Positions 1-6,922 of a stretch of DNA of 53,996 bases are shown here, piece by piece (within the stretch, counting starts at the first letter, position 1; every line of letters starts with the position of its first letter). Made by a program: the position numbers and the translations under genes. Origin of the DNA: Candidatus Nealsoniibacteriota bacterium (lineage in GTDB: Bacteria; Patescibacteriota; Minisyncoccia; Minisyncoccales; PWPS01); the NCBI GenBank assembly GCA_003551845.1, contig PUNQ01000040.1:1-53996 (forward strand), in the 5' to 3' direction. The notes below the pieces were generated by a model. It searched no databases and was not told the DNA's origin. It saw only the letters and a list, made by a program, of their open reading frames with translations.

Positions 1-383
1 GCCAAGAAAGGGGACAGCTTGGAGAGGACTCCGAAAGTTTTGTAATACGGAGTACAAAATGAAAAAAACAGAGCCAAAGAAGCGGCACTGAAAGCTCTGA
101 GTATAATTAATGCTCCAAAATAAAAATCAGCTTGACTGACTGCGAAGATGAGTGCAAAAAAAGTCGGATAAAGTGCCCATTTAAAAATTTTGGTGATCGG
201 TAATGATCCGGCAAAACCCAAAAGATAAACCGAAAAGAGAACAATCAGTAAAACCGATGGATTTTCAGTAAATACTATTGAAGCTAAAACAAAAAAGAAA
301 AATGCCAGCTTAAAGTAAACTGACATCTTCTGAAAATCTCCTTCTCTATTTGCAAAATCGTCCATCAAATAGATTGAACTCAT
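1..383 (-). CDS. CbiQ/EcfT-type energy-coupling transmembrane protein (partial)
   Basis: An open frame starts at the ATG at 383 and runs off the left edge with no stop, giving about 127 residues. It has two or three hydrophobic segments, including FKLAFFFFVLASIVF near residue 25. Near residue 100 it has an ILRAFSAASLALFF segment followed by a short loop and LSKLSPFL, which resembles the conserved Arg-containing region of CbiQ/EcfT subunits. EcfT couples the S-component to the ATPases in ECF transporters. Its start overlaps the cbiM stop as ATGA (383-380), which implies translational coupling. An ATPase gene (cbiO/ecfA) is expected just beyond the edge. Family assignment rests on motif recognition and on the cbiM neighbour. 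Confidence 0.72.
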   Translation of the reverse strand, partial: MSSIYLMDDFANREGDFQKMSVYFKLAFFFFVLASIVFTENPSVLLIVLFSVYLLGFAGSLPITKIFKWALYPTFFALIFAVSQADFYFGALIILRAFSAASLALFFSFCTPYYKTFGVLSKLSPFL

Positions 384-1348
384 AAAAGATCCGGCTTTCC
401 TTTGGATATGAAGCTGATAGCCATTCCGACTACGATCGATTCTATTATCGCCGCATACAGAAATATCGGTAAGGCGATAGCAAAAAATCTCTTTAACGAA
501 ATCTCATCATCATAATAGTCTTCCGGATCATGACTATGGCTGTGGTCATGGTCATTCTCGTGATCGTGATCTTCTACATCTCCTTCATGATGGTCATTTC
601 CATGATATTCTTCATGGTGGTGGCCGTCCTCATCATTTTCATATTCTTGGTCATTATCTTCTTCGTGACCGTCTCCATGATCTCCATGGTGAACTTCTTC
701 GTGCCCATGATCTTCTTCATCTTCTTTATAATGACTTTCTTCGTGTCCGTCACTTTCATATTCATGATCTCCGTGGTGATCTTCTTCGTGCCCATGATCT
801 TCTTCGTGATGATAATGGCCGTGATCGTGACTGTGGTCATGAATCAAGACTTCTTCCGGATTCAGATTGATGGCAAAAACCATCCCTCCCAAAAGAAGAA
901 AAGAAGCCATAAGACTTAAAAAGGTGACTACTCCACCGACAACCCCTTTCAATGCGGATCCCTTTTCGGAAATAATACTTTTAGCTAAACCGAAAAGATA
1001 AAAACCGAAAAGGGCTTGTGACCATAAAAGCAAGGTGTTTAATCCTATAACCGTAACTCCGCCGTGACCAATCGAGGACAAAAGCGAATTAACGATAAAA
1101 GAGACTATCAACGCCCACCACGGACCGACTATGATTCCCACCAAAACCATCAGGTTGATATGGGCCGGCAGCCCCAAGGGAACCGACATAACTATCAGCG
1201 ACAGAGCGGCAAACAGAGCCGCCAGAGGCATCTTTTCTTCCTGTTTTTTTGCAAAGTAAATTGCCACTACGAGCAAACCGACAACCAGTATCAATCCGGC
1301 TATCCAGAGCCAAGGTGGCAATACTCCGTCGGGTATTTCTATATGCAT
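380..1348 (-). CDS. cbiM: CbiM/NikM-like cobalt/nickel ECF transporter S-component with His-rich loop
   Basis: A 322-residue membrane protein. The N-terminus MHIEIPDGVLPPWLW matches the CbiM/NikM signature, in which the amino terminus and His2 bind the metal. H63 in GLPAHINLMVLVG and the GHGGVTVIGLN loop near 94-104 are also CbiM hallmarks. Transmembrane helices lie at roughly 12-32, 42-60, 65-90, 105-122, 135-160 and 288-312. Residues about 170-281 are an insertion made almost entirely of His, Asp, Glu and Gly, far longer than usual, and probably a metal-binding or buffering loop. The start lies 1 nt after the rny stop, so the two are co-transcribed. Family knowledge predicts Co2+ or Ni2+ uptake; which metal is unknown. 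Confidence 0.85.
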   Translation of the reverse strand: MHIEIPDGVLPPWLWIAGLILVVGLLVVAIYFAKKQEEKMPLAALFAALSLIVMSVPLGLPAHINLMVLVGIIVGPWWALIVSFIVNSLLSSIGHGGVTVIGLNTLLLWSQALFGFYLFGLAKSIISEKGSALKGVVGGVVTFLSLMASFLLLGGMVFAINLNPEEVLIHDHSHDHGHYHHEEDHGHEEDHHGDHEYESDGHEESHYKEDEEDHGHEEVHHGDHGDGHEEDNDQEYENDEDGHHHEEYHGNDHHEGDVEDHDHENDHDHSHSHDPEDYYDDEISLKRFFAIALPIFLYAAIIESIVVGMAISFISKGKPDLL

Positions 1349-1349
1349 A

Positions 1350-2879
1350 TTATTTTGCGTATTCGATTACTCTTTTTTCTCTTATAACGTTAACCTTTAT
1401 TTCTCCGGGATAGTTGAGTTCTTTTTCTATTTTATTGGCAATATCCTTGGATAACTTTTTAGCTTCCAGATCATTAATTTCATCCGGCTTGACAAAAACC
1501 CTGACTTCTCTTCCCGCCTGCACCGCATACACTTTTTTAACTCCCGAAAATGCGGAGGCCACTTCTTCCAATTCTTTCAATCTTTTTAAATAATTTTCCA
1601 AAGTGTCTTTTCTCGCTCCCGGCCTGGCTCCGGAAATCGCATCCGCCGTTTGCACTATCACCGATTCTATAGTTTCATATTCATAATCTTCATGATGTGA
1701 CTTCATTGCGTCTATTACTTCTTGTCTGACACCGAATTTTTCCAAAACCCTTATTCCTATATCGACATGAGACCCTTCCACCTTGTGATCCAAGGCTTTT
1801 CCGATATCATGAAGGAGTCCCGCTTTTTTACAAACGAATTGATCCGCACCTATTTCCGCAGCCAAGGCTTCAGCCAAATAACTGACTTCTCTGGAATGCA
1901 GTAATACGTTTTGGCCGTAACTCGACCTGTAATAAAGCCTTCCCAAAAGTCTTATTATCTTCGGGTCAAGTTCAACTATACCCGTATCGTAAACGGCCTG
2001 TTCTCCCGCCTTTTTAATTTGATCGGAGACCTCTTCTTCCGCCTTTTCAACCATCTCTTCAATTCTGGCCGGTTGGATCCGCCCGTCGAAGATCAGTTTT
2101 TCCAAAGCGGTTTTTGCAATCTGTCTTCTTATCGGATCAAAGCTTGATATTAAAACCGTTTCCGGCGTATCGTCAACCACGACTTCCACTCCGGTCAGCT
2201 TTTCCAATGTTTTTATATTTCTTCCTTCTTTCCCGATAATTCTTCCCTTTATATCGTCATCAGGAAGAGAGACATTGGTTGTGGTCAAGTCTTGTGCTTG
2301 GGAGTGACTGTATTTTTGAATTACCGTAGCTAAAATTTCCTTGGCTTTTCTTTCATACCTTTCTTTTCCCTGTTCCTCCAATTTTCTTATCTTTTCCAAA
2401 ATATCGGCTTCCATTTCTTTTTCTATTCTTTTCATTATTTCCTCCTCGGCTTCTTCCTTGCTCAATTCGGATATTCTTTTCAGTTCTTGATCGGCTTCTT
2501 CCCGAAGCTCTTCAATTCTTTTTTTTACTTTTTGGAGTTTTTTTACTCTTTCTTCAAAATTCCTTTCCTTTTCCTCGAAGTCGGCGATCTTTTTGTCTAT
2601 ATTGTTCTCTCTTCTGAGTAAAAACTTTTCTTTTTTTCTTAATTTTTCACTTTTTTCCTCCGCTTCACTTCTGGCTTCTTCAAGAAGGCTTTCCGCTTTT
2701 TCGCGCGCCCTTTCAACCATTTTTCTGCTTTTCTCTCGGGCGGCGTTCATTCTATTTTGTACTTTCGTCTCTATCGCTTCATAGTCTCTTTTCGCTACTT
2801 TTTGACGAGCATGATAACCCAAAACGGACCCTGCCATCAGGGCTACCGCACCCACCAAGAGAGTGATTAAATTTTCCAT
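1350..2879 (-). CDS. rny: Ribonuclease Y
   Basis: A membrane-anchored endoribonuclease that initiates mRNA decay. The 509 residues, close to the usual 510-520, show the full domain order: an N-terminal transmembrane helix (about 3-21), a long charged coiled coil (about 25-190), a KH domain around GRIIGKEGRNIKTLEK (about 212-270), and an HD phosphohydrolase domain with LLHDIGKALDH and a later MKSHHEDYE (about 325-430), then a C-terminal domain. It heads a minus-strand unit that continues into cbiM after 1 nt. A predicted promoter lies just upstream (2897-2925). Confidence 0.97.
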   Translation of the reverse strand: MENLITLLVGAVALMAGSVLGYHARQKVAKRDYEAIETKVQNRMNAAREKSRKMVERAREKAESLLEEARSEAEEKSEKLRKKEKFLLRRENNIDKKIADFEEKERNFEERVKKLQKVKKRIEELREEADQELKRISELSKEEAEEEIMKRIEKEMEADILEKIRKLEEQGKERYERKAKEILATVIQKYSHSQAQDLTTTNVSLPDDDIKGRIIGKEGRNIKTLEKLTGVEVVVDDTPETVLISSFDPIRRQIAKTALEKLIFDGRIQPARIEEMVEKAEEEVSDQIKKAGEQAVYDTGIVELDPKIIRLLGRLYYRSSYGQNVLLHSREVSYLAEALAAEIGADQFVCKKAGLLHDIGKALDHKVEGSHVDIGIRVLEKFGVRQEVIDAMKSHHEDYEYETIESVIVQTADAISGARPGARKDTLENYLKRLKELEEVASAFSGVKKVYAVQAGREVRVFVKPDEINDLEAKKLSKDIANKIEKELNYPGEIKVNVIREKRVIEYAK

Positions 2880-2896
2880 ATTCTATTGTTTTTGGC

Positions 2897-2925
2897 ATTT
2901 TATACACGCTTAAAATTGATACCAA
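2897..2925 (-). promoter_or_regulatory. Predicted sigma70-type promoter for rny-cbiM-cbiQ
   Basis: Read on the minus strand: TTGGTA (2925-2920), 17-nt spacer, TAAAAT (2902-2897). Initiation about 7 nt downstream would leave a leader of roughly 10 nt before the rny ATG. The -35 is imperfect (4 of 6). Confidence 0.45.
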
Positions 2926-3064
2926 ATCAGGCTAAGCCGGATTAAATCGATTTTTGCAGTAATTCTATATGCTTTTTGATTTTCAATCGGATCGAGTGAA
3001 AATAATCCGGTATTTTTTAATAATTTATATTAAAAATATATCAGAGAAGCGGTTTTATGTCAAC

Positions 3065-3090
3065 GAAAAAACCCGCTTTGAACGGGTTTT
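3065..3090 (-). terminator. Rho-independent terminator after clpP
   Basis: On the minus strand, AAAACCCG, a 7-nt loop, CGGGTTTT and a six-T run, 17 nt past the clpP stop. The rest of 2880-3106 (apart from the rny promoter) contains no gene I can support. Confidence 0.85.
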
Positions 3091-3106
3091 CGCTTTTTCT
3101 CTTTTA

Positions 3107-3706
3107 CTACTCTTTTTTCAGTTTTTGTTCCTTGGATATCACTTTGTCTATCAGTCCGTATTCCTTGGCTTCCTCGGCACTCATATAAAAATCTCTGTCG
3201 GTGTCCTTTTCTATTTTTTTCAAGGTTTGGCCGGTGTGAGAAGAAAGAATTTCGTTTAATTTTTTTCTGATCTTCAAAATATGATCGGCGGCAATCTCTA
3301 TCTTGGCCGCTTCACCTTCCACTCCTCCCATTACCTGATGAAGCATAACTTCCGAGTTGGGAAGTCCGAATCGTTTACCTTCGGCTCCCGATCCCAAAAG
3401 TACAGCTCCCATGGACGCCGCTATTCCGACACAAACGGTCGATACGTCCGATTCGACGTATTGCATGGTATCGTAAACGGCCATTCCGGCGGTAACCGAT
3501 CCTCCGGGGCTGTTTATATAAAGTTGAATATCCTTTTGAGAATTCTCACTCGCCAAAAAGAGCAGTTGAGCGATAATTGAATTGGCTACCTGATCATTAA
3601 TCGGACCCCCCAAAAAGATTATTCTTTCTTTTAGAAGACGGGAATAGATATCGTAAGCTCTTTCTCCCCGTGGACTTTTTTCGATTACTGTCGGTATTAA
3701 ATTCAT
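3107..3706 (-). CDS. clpP: ATP-dependent Clp protease proteolytic subunit
   Basis: A serine protease that forms the barrel-shaped ClpP tetradecamer and degrades proteins delivered by Clp ATPases. The length of 199 residues is typical. The catalytic triad is visible: Ser98 in GIAASMGA, His123 in MLHQVMGG and Asp172 in [10 protein letters not shown], matching E. coli S97/H122/D171 spacing. The oligomerisation region [13 protein letters not shown] is intact. It lies 24 nt downstream of nusA on the same strand and is followed by a clear terminator, so nusA-clpP is probably one transcript. No ClpX or ClpC gene is in the window. Confidence 0.97.
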   Translation of the reverse strand: MNLIPTVIEKSPRGERAYDIYSRLLKERIIFLGGPINDQVANSIIAQLLFLASENSQKDIQLYINSPGGSVTAGMAVYDTMQYVESDVSTVCVGIAASMGAVLLGSGAEGKRFGLPNSEVMLHQVMGGVEGEAAKIEIAADHILKIRKKLNEILSSHTGQTLKKIEKDTDRDFYMSAEEAKEYGLIDKVISKEQKLKKE

Positions 3707-3730
3707 AATTTTTAAATTTTTATGACTTTA

Positions 3731-4912
3731 TTAATTTTTATCCTCTTTTTCCGTTTTAGCATCATCCTTCTCATCTTCTTCATTCTCCCCATTCTCCTCA
3801 TTTTCTTCTTCTGAGGATTTTTCACCCAGAGCTTTTACGTCTATTTTCCATCCGGTTAAATTTGCCGCCAAACGGACATTCTGTCCGTCCTTGCCGATAG
3901 CCAAAGAAAGCTCATCTTCCGAGACTACGGCTACCGCTTTATTTTCTTCCAGAACTTCTACTCTGTGAACATTTGCCGGAGACAGTGCGTTGGAGATGAA
4001 TTCCTCTTCATCTTCGGACCATTCAATTATATCTATCTTCTCTCCATCCAATTCCGAAATTATCGCCCCCACCCTGGTTCCTCTTTGCCCTACCGCCGTT
4101 CCGACCGGATCCACGCCCTCTTCTTCTGAAAAAACAGCTACCTTGCTTCTCGATCCGGCCTCGCGGGCAATCGCTTTTATCTCCACCACTCCGGTCGATA
4201 TTTCCGGAACTTCCAGCTCGAAAAGCTTGGAAACCAGCTTGGGAAAGCTTCTTGAAAGATGAACTTTGGGGCCTTTGGAGCTTTTTTCCACTTTTAAAAC
4301 ATACATCTTGTACCGCTGCCCCGACTTGTAAAACTCACCCGGAATCTGTTCTTCTTTGGATAAAATTCCCAAAACCTTTCCTATATCGACCAAAATATTT
4401 CTTCCTTCTATTCTTTGAACCACTCCCGAAACCACCTCTCCTTCTTTTTCTTTGTATTCTTCATAAGTCAAGTTTCTCTCCGTTTCTTTTATCTTCTGAA
4501 GAACTACCTGTTTTGCCGTTTGAGCCGCAATCCTCCCGAAATCTTCCTTGCTTTCCAACTCTTCTTTGATTTCTTCTCCCGGCTCCGCATCATCGATTTC
4601 GTCGGCCATTACGTGACGCTTCGGATTGAATCTAACTTTTTCTCCGGCGCTTTTCATCTCTCCCTTTTTCAGCTTTTCCAACTCCTCGTCAGTTAAAATC
4701 ATATCTTCATCGACGACTTTTTTAACTTTCCAGAACTTCACTTCTCCGTTTTTCGGGTTGAAGTCGGCTTTTATCAAATCTCCCTTTTCTCCGTATTCTT
4801 TTTTATAGGCCGTGGCTATGGCCTGTTCGACAACATCGAGAATCCTGTCTTCCGGAATCTCTTTTTCGGCCGCTATTTGTGACATGGCCGCTGCAAATGA
4901 TTTCAAATCCAT
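3731..4912 (-). CDS. nusA: Transcription termination/antitermination protein NusA
   Basis: An RNA polymerase-binding elongation factor controlling pausing, termination and antitermination. The 393 residues show the NusA N-terminal domain (about 1-125), an S1 domain (about 155-210, EGEVVSGVVQRIEGRNILVD), and two KH domains with GTAVGQRGTRVGAI (about 270) and LAIGKDGQNVRLAANL (about 340). The last 35 or so residues are an acidic Glu/Asp/Lys tail in place of the C-terminal repeats found in some proteobacteria. The gene has its own promoter and a hairpin-containing leader (separate entries), which suggests autoregulation. Confidence 0.96.
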   Translation of the reverse strand: MDLKSFAAAMSQIAAEKEIPEDRILDVVEQAIATAYKKEYGEKGDLIKADFNPKNGEVKFWKVKKVVDEDMILTDEELEKLKKGEMKSAGEKVRFNPKRHVMADEIDDAEPGEEIKEELESKEDFGRIAAQTAKQVVLQKIKETERNLTYEEYKEKEGEVVSGVVQRIEGRNILVDIGKVLGILSKEEQIPGEFYKSGQRYKMYVLKVEKSSKGPKVHLSRSFPKLVSKLFELEVPEISTGVVEIKAIAREAGSRSKVAVFSEEEGVDPVGTAVGQRGTRVGAIISELDGEKIDIIEWSEDEEEFISNALSPANVHRVEVLEENKAVAVVSEDELSLAIGKDGQNVRLAANLTGWKIDVKALGEKSSEEENEENGENEEDEKDDAKTEKEDKN

Positions 4913-4945
4913 AATGGTTTCGGTTACGTGAATAATAAATTACTT

Positions 4946-4981
4946 TTAAAAAGAGTCCGCTTTAATGCGGACATCTTTCAT
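4946..4981 (-). other. nusA leader: terminator-like hairpin overlapping an 11-codon leader ORF
   Basis: On the minus strand, GTCCGC (4972-4967), a 6-nt loop and GCGGAC (4960-4955) are followed by TCTTTTT. This is an intrinsic-terminator shape placed between the nusA promoter and the nusA start. An ATG at 4981 opens MKDVRIKADSF, and the frame covers the hairpin and stops at 4946. Translation of this ORF would melt the hairpin, so it could act as an attenuator. The alternative is a distal terminator for the cca transcript. Seen directly: hairpin, T-run and ORF. The regulatory role is inferred. Confidence 0.5.
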
Positions 4982-5001
4982 ATCTTTACCGTCTTTACTT
5001 C

Positions 5002-5030
5002 AAGATAATTGAATTTCCCTTAATTGTCAA
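5002..5030 (-). promoter_or_regulatory. Predicted promoter of nusA-clpP
   Basis: On the minus strand: consensus TTGACA (5030-5025), 17-nt spacer, TATCTT (5007-5002). The predicted start near 4995 gives a leader of about 83 nt that includes the hairpin at 4955-4972. Confidence 0.6.
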
Positions 5031-5098
5031 ATAGTCGAAGACTTGAAAAACACCACTTTATGTTTTAGACTTCAAGCAGATTAGATAATCAAATTATT

Positions 5099-5266
5099 AT
5101 GACTGAAAGAGCTAAAAAATTACTGGTGGTTTTATTCATCTCAATTATAATATTCATTTTGGCTTGGATCTTCAGACCTTTCGAGCCCGAAGAAGAAACC
5201 TTTAATCAAGAAGATGAGGAGCAAGAAGACGTAATGCCCTCTCCCGGAGAAATTCCCGAGTTTTAA
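5099..5266 (+). CDS. Small single-pass membrane protein, function unknown
   Basis: A 55-codon frame with ATG at 5099 and TAA at 5264-5266. The product starts with MTERAKK, continues with one hydrophobic helix (LLVVLFISIIIFILAWIF, residues 8-25), then a strongly acidic tail rich in Glu, Gln and Pro. Lys/Arg before the helix and acid after it fits an N-in, C-out anchor. It ends one base before the converging cca stop (5267), the tight packing expected of a real gene. No promoter or Shine-Dalgarno is obvious. It matches no family I recognise and could be spurious. Confidence 0.5.
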   Translation: MTERAKKLLVVLFISIIIFILAWIFRPFEPEEETFNQEDEEQEDVMPSPGEIPEF

Positions 5267-6718
5267 TCAGAGCCAATACTTTTTTTTGGTCATTTCGTCA
5301 CGCTTGCTTTCCACTCTTTCAATGCTTTCACGGCTCGCATCTGCGAGCTTTTTCAGCTTTTTATCTTCCATATCTCCCAAACTTTTAATTCTACCGATCA
5401 AAAGATCTCTCTTGTTTTTTTTGGGATCGGACAAAACTTCGGCTAAAAGAATATTCAAAATATCTCCGACTTTGGGTCCGGGATCAATTTTCAAAACTTC
5501 CATCACGTCATCTCCGTCAACTTCCAACATATTGGTAGTTATCGGATCCCGTGAAACTTTCTCCACTACATATTGAAGGTGTCTCAGCTTATACGGCTCG
5601 GCCTTGGGAACTCCGGACCCTATTCGATCCGCTTTTCTCACTTTGATCAAATCATCCATATTTTCTTTTCCGACCTTTCTGACCAGTCTCCTCACGGAAG
5701 ATTCCGATACTTCCCCCACGTTATAATAAAAGAGGTGATATCTGACCAGTTTGGTTATTTTCTCGATATCCTTTTTGGAAAATTTCAATCGCTTCAATAT
5801 TTTTTCAGCCAGCCTTTCACCGACCACTTCATGATTATAGAAGGTAGCCTCCTCTCCTTTTCCCTCTTTTACTTCCGGCTTGGCTATATCATGAAGAAGA
5901 GCCGCCATCCTGACATGCATATTGTAGTCCTGCTCGGCGGCATATTTCAAAGATAAAATAGAATGCTCATAACAGTCGTAAATGTGATGCTTGTTTTGGT
6001 CCATTCCGTATCCCCTCTCCAATTCCGGAATTATATGTTTTAACAACTTCAACCTTCTCAATATCTCAATTCCCGTGGCGGCATTCTTGCTCATTATTAT
6101 CTTCAACAACTCATCCCTTATTCTTTCATTGGATATTTCGGCTAAAAGAGAGGAGTTTTCAATTATCGCCTTCTCGGTCTTTTTTTCTATTTTGAACTCC
6201 AAAGTTGTTGCGAAGCGAGCCGCTCTCATCATTCTCAGTCCGTCTTCGGCGAATCTTTCTTCCGGATCTCCGACCGCTCTTATTACCTTCTTTTCGAGAT
6301 CCTTTCGCCCTTCAAAAAGATCTATCAGCTGTGAGTCTTTTCCTATTTTCATCGCCAAAGCATTTATGGTGAAGTCTCTTCGAGAAAGATCTTCTTCTAT
6401 ACTTTGAGCCCATTCCACTTCTTCCGGATGCCTGCCGTCCTTATAATCTCTCTCCGTCCGGTAGGGTGTAATTTCAACCTCTCTTAGCGATTCTTTCTCA
6501 CTGCCGGTAATTACCGTTACCGTGCCGAATCTGTTGTTCGAATAACTGTTTTCAAATATTTCTTCTATTTTTTTCGGATCGGCATTCGTGGCTATATCCC
6601 AATCATCGGGTACTTCTTTCAAAAGAATATCCCTGACACATCCGCCCACCGCGTAGGCTTCATACCCCGCTTTTTCCAATTTTTCGGATATTTTTTTTAT
6701 CTCTTCGGGTATTCTCAT
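5267..6718 (-). CDS. cca: CCA-adding tRNA nucleotidyltransferase with HD domain
   Basis: Adds or repairs the 3' CCA of tRNAs. This is needed here because none of the six tRNA genes in the window encodes CCA. The 483 residues follow the class II nucleotidyltransferase plan: the head motif YAVGGCVRDILL with the metal-binding DWDIA (about 21-45), RRDFTINALAM (about 112-122), a KVIRAVGDPEERFAEDGLRMMRA-type neck region (about 145-167), and an HD domain with MAALLHDIAKP (about 271-281). A poly(A) polymerase role is possible from the same fold, but the tRNA role is more economical. It has its own promoter, divergent from tRNA-Arg. Confidence 0.92.
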   Translation of the reverse strand: MRIPEEIKKISEKLEKAGYEAYAVGGCVRDILLKEVPDDWDIATNADPKKIEEIFENSYSNNRFGTVTVITGSEKESLREVEITPYRTERDYKDGRHPEEVEWAQSIEEDLSRRDFTINALAMKIGKDSQLIDLFEGRKDLEKKVIRAVGDPEERFAEDGLRMMRAARFATTLEFKIEKKTEKAIIENSSLLAEISNERIRDELLKIIMSKNAATGIEILRRLKLLKHIIPELERGYGMDQNKHHIYDCYEHSILSLKYAAEQDYNMHVRMAALLHDIAKPEVKEGKGEEATFYNHEVVGERLAEKILKRLKFSKKDIEKITKLVRYHLFYYNVGEVSESSVRRLVRKVGKENMDDLIKVRKADRIGSGVPKAEPYKLRHLQYVVEKVSRDPITTNMLEVDGDDVMEVLKIDPGPKVGDILNILLAEVLSDPKKNKRDLLIGRIKSLGDMEDKKLKKLADASRESIERVESKRDEMTKKKYWL

Positions 6719-6753
6719 GGAGAAGTTTTTTTATTTTGACAATAAGCCATATT

Positions 6754-6798
6754 ATTCTATCTTAAAAACTTGTTTTTTTCAATGATTTAATCTAAAAT
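6754..6798. promoter_or_regulatory. Overlapping divergent promoters for cca (minus) and tRNA-Arg (plus)
   Basis: Minus strand, for cca: TTGAAA (6782-6777), 17-nt spacer, TAGAAT (6759-6754). Plus strand, for tRNA-Arg: TTGTTT (6770-6775), 17-nt spacer, TAAAAT (6793-6798), 11 nt before the tRNA. The two core promoters interleave, so polymerases could not occupy both at once. Confidence 0.6.
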
Positions 6799-6809
6799 AA
6801 ACCATAAAG

Positions 6810-6883
6810 GCCCCCGTAGCTCAACCGGATAGAGCGTCCGGCTTCGGACCGGAAGGTTGAGGGTTCGAATCCTTCCGGGGGTA
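6810..6883 (+). tRNA. tRNA-Arg (anticodon UCG)
   Basis: A 74-nt cloverleaf. The 7-bp acceptor stem is GCCCCCG with CGGGGGU (one G-U at the end), the D stem is GCUC/GAGC, the anticodon stem is UCCGG/CCGGA around loop CUUCGGA, and the T arm is GAGGG-UUCGAAU-CCUUC. U33 is followed by UCG. The discriminator is A and no CCA is encoded. Confidence 0.95.
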
Positions 6884-6910
6884 CAAACTTTATTTTTTCA
6901 AAAAATATTT

Positions 6911-6916
6911 TATAAT
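6911..6916 (+). promoter_or_regulatory. TATAAT positioned for leaderless transcription of the 6923 gene
   Basis: TATAAT at 6911-6916 with 6 nt before the ATG places +1 on the A of the start codon. The -35 is weak; read-through from tRNA-Arg could contribute. Confidence 0.45.
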
Positions 6917-6922
6917 TGGGAA

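Noticed and set aside
530-919. Plus-strand frame rich in Met/Val/Ile/Phe across the cbiM His-rich loop
   Set aside because: It is the antisense image of GAT/CAT/GAA repeats in cbiM; cbiM has clear family motifs.
2969-3259. Plus-strand frame across the clpP terminator
   Set aside because: Antisense to clpP and its terminator, with no promoter or family features.
6719-6750. 11-codon ORF before cca ending in an ATGA overlap
   Set aside because: Its ATG lies only 3 nt after the -10, upstream of the likely transcript start.
6857-6922. Longer N-terminus for the pilin-hairpin protein
   Set aside because: The start lies inside tRNA-Arg, and the ATG at 6923 begins a proper signal peptide.
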